From NCBI GenBank assembly GCA_027483745.1, contig JAIXTZ010000143.1:1-17367 (forward strand): a stretch of DNA of 17,367 nt. The letters are read 5' to 3'. This stretch comes from Lysobacteraceae bacterium. Its GTDB lineage: Bacteria > Pseudomonadota > Gammaproteobacteria > Xanthomonadales > Xanthomonadaceae. The notes under the pieces are model-generated. The model was not told the DNA's origin and searched no databases. It worked only from the letters and a program-made list of their open reading frames with translations. Each line of letters starts with the position of its first letter. Positions within the stretch are counted from its first letter, which is position 1. Made by a program: the position numbers and the translations under genes. Of the stretch, positions 15,560-17,367 are shown one piece after another.

Positions 15560-17056
15560 ATGAGTGGAGCAGGGCAGGGGCGTCCGGTGCGCCGGGTGGT
15601 CATCGCTGGCGGCGGCACAGCCGGCTGGATGGCCGCGGCGGCACTCTCGAAGACCTTGGGCAAGGTGCTCGACATCACCCTCGTGGAATCCGAGGAGATC
15701 GGCACGGTCGGCGTCGGTGAAGCGACGATTCCGACGATGGTGACCTTCCATCGCCTGCTCGACATCAACGAGCAGGAGTTCATGGCCGCCACGCAGGCCA
15801 CGATCAAGCTGGGCATCGCCTTCGAGAACTGGCGCGACGTCGGCCAGCACTACATCCACTCCTTCGGTACCACCGGCCGCGACCACTGGACGGCCGGCTT
15901 CCAGCATTTCTGGCTGGAGGCGCAGAAGCGCGGCCTCGCGCGCGACTACGGCGACTACTGCTTCGAGCTGCGCGCCGCGCAGGAGGAGCGCTTCGCGCAC
16001 CTGCCGAACGGGGGGATCAACTACGCGTTCCATCTCGATGCCGGCCGCTATGCGCGCTATTTGCGCCGCTTCAGCGAGGGCTTCGGCGTGAAGCGCGTCG
16101 AAGGCAAGATCGCCCGGGTGGTGACGCGCGCCGACGACGGCCACGTCGAGGCGCTCGAGATGGAGGGCGGTGGCCGGGTCGAAGGCGACCTGTTCGTCGA
16201 TTGCACCGGTTTCCGCGGCCTGCTGATCGGCGAGACGCTGGGGGTGGGCTACGAGGACTGGTCGCACTGGCTGTTCTGCGACAGCGCCTTCGCCGTGCAG
16301 ACCACGCAGTCCCGCGCGCCGCGCCCCTACACGCGCTCGATCGCCGGCGACGCCGGCTGGCAGTGGCGCATCCCGCTGCAGCAGCGCGGCGGCAACGGCA
16401 TCGTGTTCTCCAGCCGCTTCATCGACAACGACCGCGCCAAGGCCACGCTGCTGGGCAGCCTCGAGGGCGAGCCGCTGTTCGATCCGCGCCTGCTGCGCTT
16501 CACGCCCGGGCAGCGGCTGCGCGCGTGGGAGAAGAACTGCGTGGCGATCGGGCTGGCGGGCGGCTTCCTCGAGCCGCTGGAGTCGACCAACATCCACCTG
16601 ATCCAGCGCGGTCTGATCCGCCTGCTGCAGTGCTTCCCGGACGTGATCCGCCAGGCGGACATCGACGAGTACAACCAGCAGTCGGCCGCGGAGATCGTCC
16701 ACATCCGCGACTTCATCATCCTGCATTACCACGTCACGAACCGGCGCGACACGCCGTTCTGGCAGGAAGCGGCGACGATGGCCATCCCTTCGACCTTGCA
16801 GCACCGCATCGACCTGTTCCGCGAGACCGCGAAGGTTTTTCGCGTGCCGAACGAGCTGTTCGCCGAGAACTCGTGGGTGCAGGTGATGCTGGGGCAGGGC
16901 GTCGAGCCTCACGGCTGGCATCCCGTCACGCGCCTGATGCCGGACGCCGAGTTGAACGGCTTCCTCGAATCGATCCGGGGCGGCATCGAGCGCCAGCTGC
17001 GGCAGCTCCCGCCGCATGGCGATTACCTGGCGAGCCACTGTCCCGCGAAGGATTGA
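15560..17056 (+). CDS. Tryptophan halogenase family flavoprotein, canonical copy
   Basis: A 498-residue flavin-dependent halogenase (PF04820) with all signature elements. These are the FAD loop VVIAGGGTAGWMAAA (13-27), GVGEATIPTM (51-60), the catalytic lysine K83 in TIKLGIAFENW, the WxWxIP signature as WQWRIP (267-272), and FLEPLEST (336-343), whose E341 and S342 correspond to the E346/S347 pair of PrnA and RebH. It should be able to make hypohalous acid. Enzymes of this kind encoded beside TonB receptors in xanthomonads have been reported to brominate indoles better than they chlorinate, but their natural substrate is unknown. The ATG at 15560 has GGGGAG at 15545-15550. The reading frame could open at a TTG at 15539, which lies before that site and was rejected. 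It is the last gene of the receptor operon. A flavin reductase partner is not in the window. Confidence 0.93.
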   Translation: MSGAGQGRPVRRVVIAGGGTAGWMAAAALSKTLGKVLDITLVESEEIGTVGVGEATIPTMVTFHRLLDINEQEFMAATQATIKLGIAFENWRDVGQHYIHSFGTTGRDHWTAGFQHFWLEAQKRGLARDYGDYCFELRAAQEERFAHLPNGGINYAFHLDAGRYARYLRRFSEGFGVKRVEGKIARVVTRADDGHVEALEMEGGGRVEGDLFVDCTGFRGLLIGETLGVGYEDWSHWLFCDSAFAVQTTQSRAPRPYTRSIAGDAGWQWRIPLQQRGGNGIVFSSRFIDNDRAKATLLGSLEGEPLFDPRLLRFTPGQRLRAWEKNCVAIGLAGGFLEPLESTNIHLIQRGLIRLLQCFPDVIRQADIDEYNQQSAAEIVHIRDFIILHYHVTNRRDTPFWQEAATMAIPSTLQHRIDLFRETAKVFRVPNELFAENSWVQVMLGQGVEPHGWHPVTRLMPDAELNGFLESIRGGIERQLRQLPPHGDYLASHCPAKD

Positions 17057-17074
17057 GCCGCGCGATGGCTGCCG

Positions 17075-17110
17075 AAGAAAAACGGCCGGCCCCGCGAGGG
17101 ACCGGCCGTT
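17075..17110 (-). terminator. Rho-independent terminator of the HU-family gene
   Basis: AACGGCCGG (17081-17089) and CCGGCCGTT (17102-17110) form a perfect 9-bp stem, extended past one C-A mismatch by three more pairs to a GCGA tetraloop. Read on the minus strand the stem is followed by TTTTTCTT (the first two bases shared with the stem), which fits a strong terminator for the HU gene ending 54 bases away. On the plus strand no T run follows, so termination of the halogenase operon here would be weaker. Confidence 0.85.
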
Positions 17111-17163
17111 CGGCGTTCAGGCGACTGCGCCGCGATCGGCGCCGAGCCGCGGCGCGCGCAGGA

Positions 17164-17367
17164 TTACTCCGCGGCGGCCTTCAGCTTGCGCAGCGGACGC
17201 ACCTTGACCTTGGTCGAGGCCGGCTTCGCGGCGAACCACTGCTCTTCCTTGGTGAACGGGTTGATGCCCTTGCGCTTCGGCTTGGCCGGCACGCTGACCG
17301 AGGTGATCTTCAGCAGGCCCGGCAGCACGAACTGGCCGGCGCCCTTCTTGTTGAGCGAACCGACGAT
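17164..17367 (-). CDS. HU-family DNA-binding protein, 5' part beyond window edge
   Basis: The visible frame encodes the last 67 residues of a histone-like protein. It shows the HU arm and C-terminal fold segments: LNKKGAGQFVLPGLLKI, VPAKPKRKGINPFTKEEQ and a basic tail ending RPLRKLKAAAE. Such proteins bind DNA non-specifically and help compact the nucleoid. This version, with KRKGINPFTKEEQWFAAKPA, resembles the HU variant of xanthomonads, which carries a lysine/alanine-rich N-terminal extension; that part lies beyond position 17367. The stop TAA is at 17164-17166, and the terminator at 17075-17110 follows. It converges on the halogenase operon and is probably unrelated to it. Confidence 0.9.
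   Translation of the reverse strand: MVGSLNKKGAGQFVLPGLLKITSVSVPAKPKRKGINPFTKEEQWFAAKPASTKVKVRPLRKLKAAAE

Noticed and set aside
17016..17207. Small open frame of 63 codons after the second halogenase
   Set aside because: It runs through the end of the halogenase, the terminator and the antisense of the HU gene, and its product is an arginine-rich shadow.
1..17367. CRISPR arrays, tRNA or rRNA genes, insertion sequences or integrase sites
   Set aside because: No repeat-spacer array, cloverleaf, transposase or terminal inverted repeats were seen on reading both strands; the window looks like stable chromosome.

Overview
The window looks like chromosomal DNA from a high-GC gammaproteobacterium of the Xanthomonadales/Lysobacteraceae type (Xanthomonas, Lysobacter, Luteimonas or Silanimonas relatives). 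This rests on three things: the strongly GC-rich third codon positions, a TonB-dependent receptor of the large Xanthomonas/Caulobacter type, and an HU-like protein whose C-terminal tail resembles that of xanthomonads. The genus assignment is inference.

Left edge (1-2902): the 3' 96% of glmS, then a GNAT acetyltransferase three bases downstream, then a YjdF/DUF2238 membrane protein. These look like housekeeping or miscellaneous genes. Centre (2935-9095): a sugar-use cluster made of a LacI-family regulator (minus), a divergent FucP/GluP-type sugar permease (plus), a glucokinase (minus, tail to tail with the permease) and a divergent secreted GH3 exo-beta-glucosidase (plus). Right (9253-17056): a tight plus-strand operon of a 1002-residue TonB-dependent receptor, a flavin-dependent tryptophan-halogenase-family protein, a SapC-family protein, a Cupin_8/JmjC protein resembling the asparaginyl hydroxylase FIH, and a second halogenase-family protein. 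Right edge: the C-terminal 67 residues of an HU-family protein on the minus strand, with its own terminator.

The central and right blocks are tied together by three copies of one 14-bp palindrome, TGACAACGCTGTCA (one copy in reverse orientation). They lie in the lacI/permease, glk/GH3 and GH3/receptor intergenic regions, each overlapping a plausible -35 box. The simplest model is one LacI regulon: the receptor brings a glucoside across the outer membrane, the GH3 enzyme releases glucose in the periplasm, the permease imports it and glucokinase phosphorylates it. The notable point is that two predicted halogenases, SapC and an FIH-like dioxygenase are co-transcribed with the receptor and so fall under the same sugar control. 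Their job in such loci is not established, and this operon is the best candidate here for an undescribed system.

Intergenic regions are all shorter than 170 bases. Besides the operators, the leaders of the GH3 and receptor genes each hold a strong stem-loop close to the predicted transcript 5' end.
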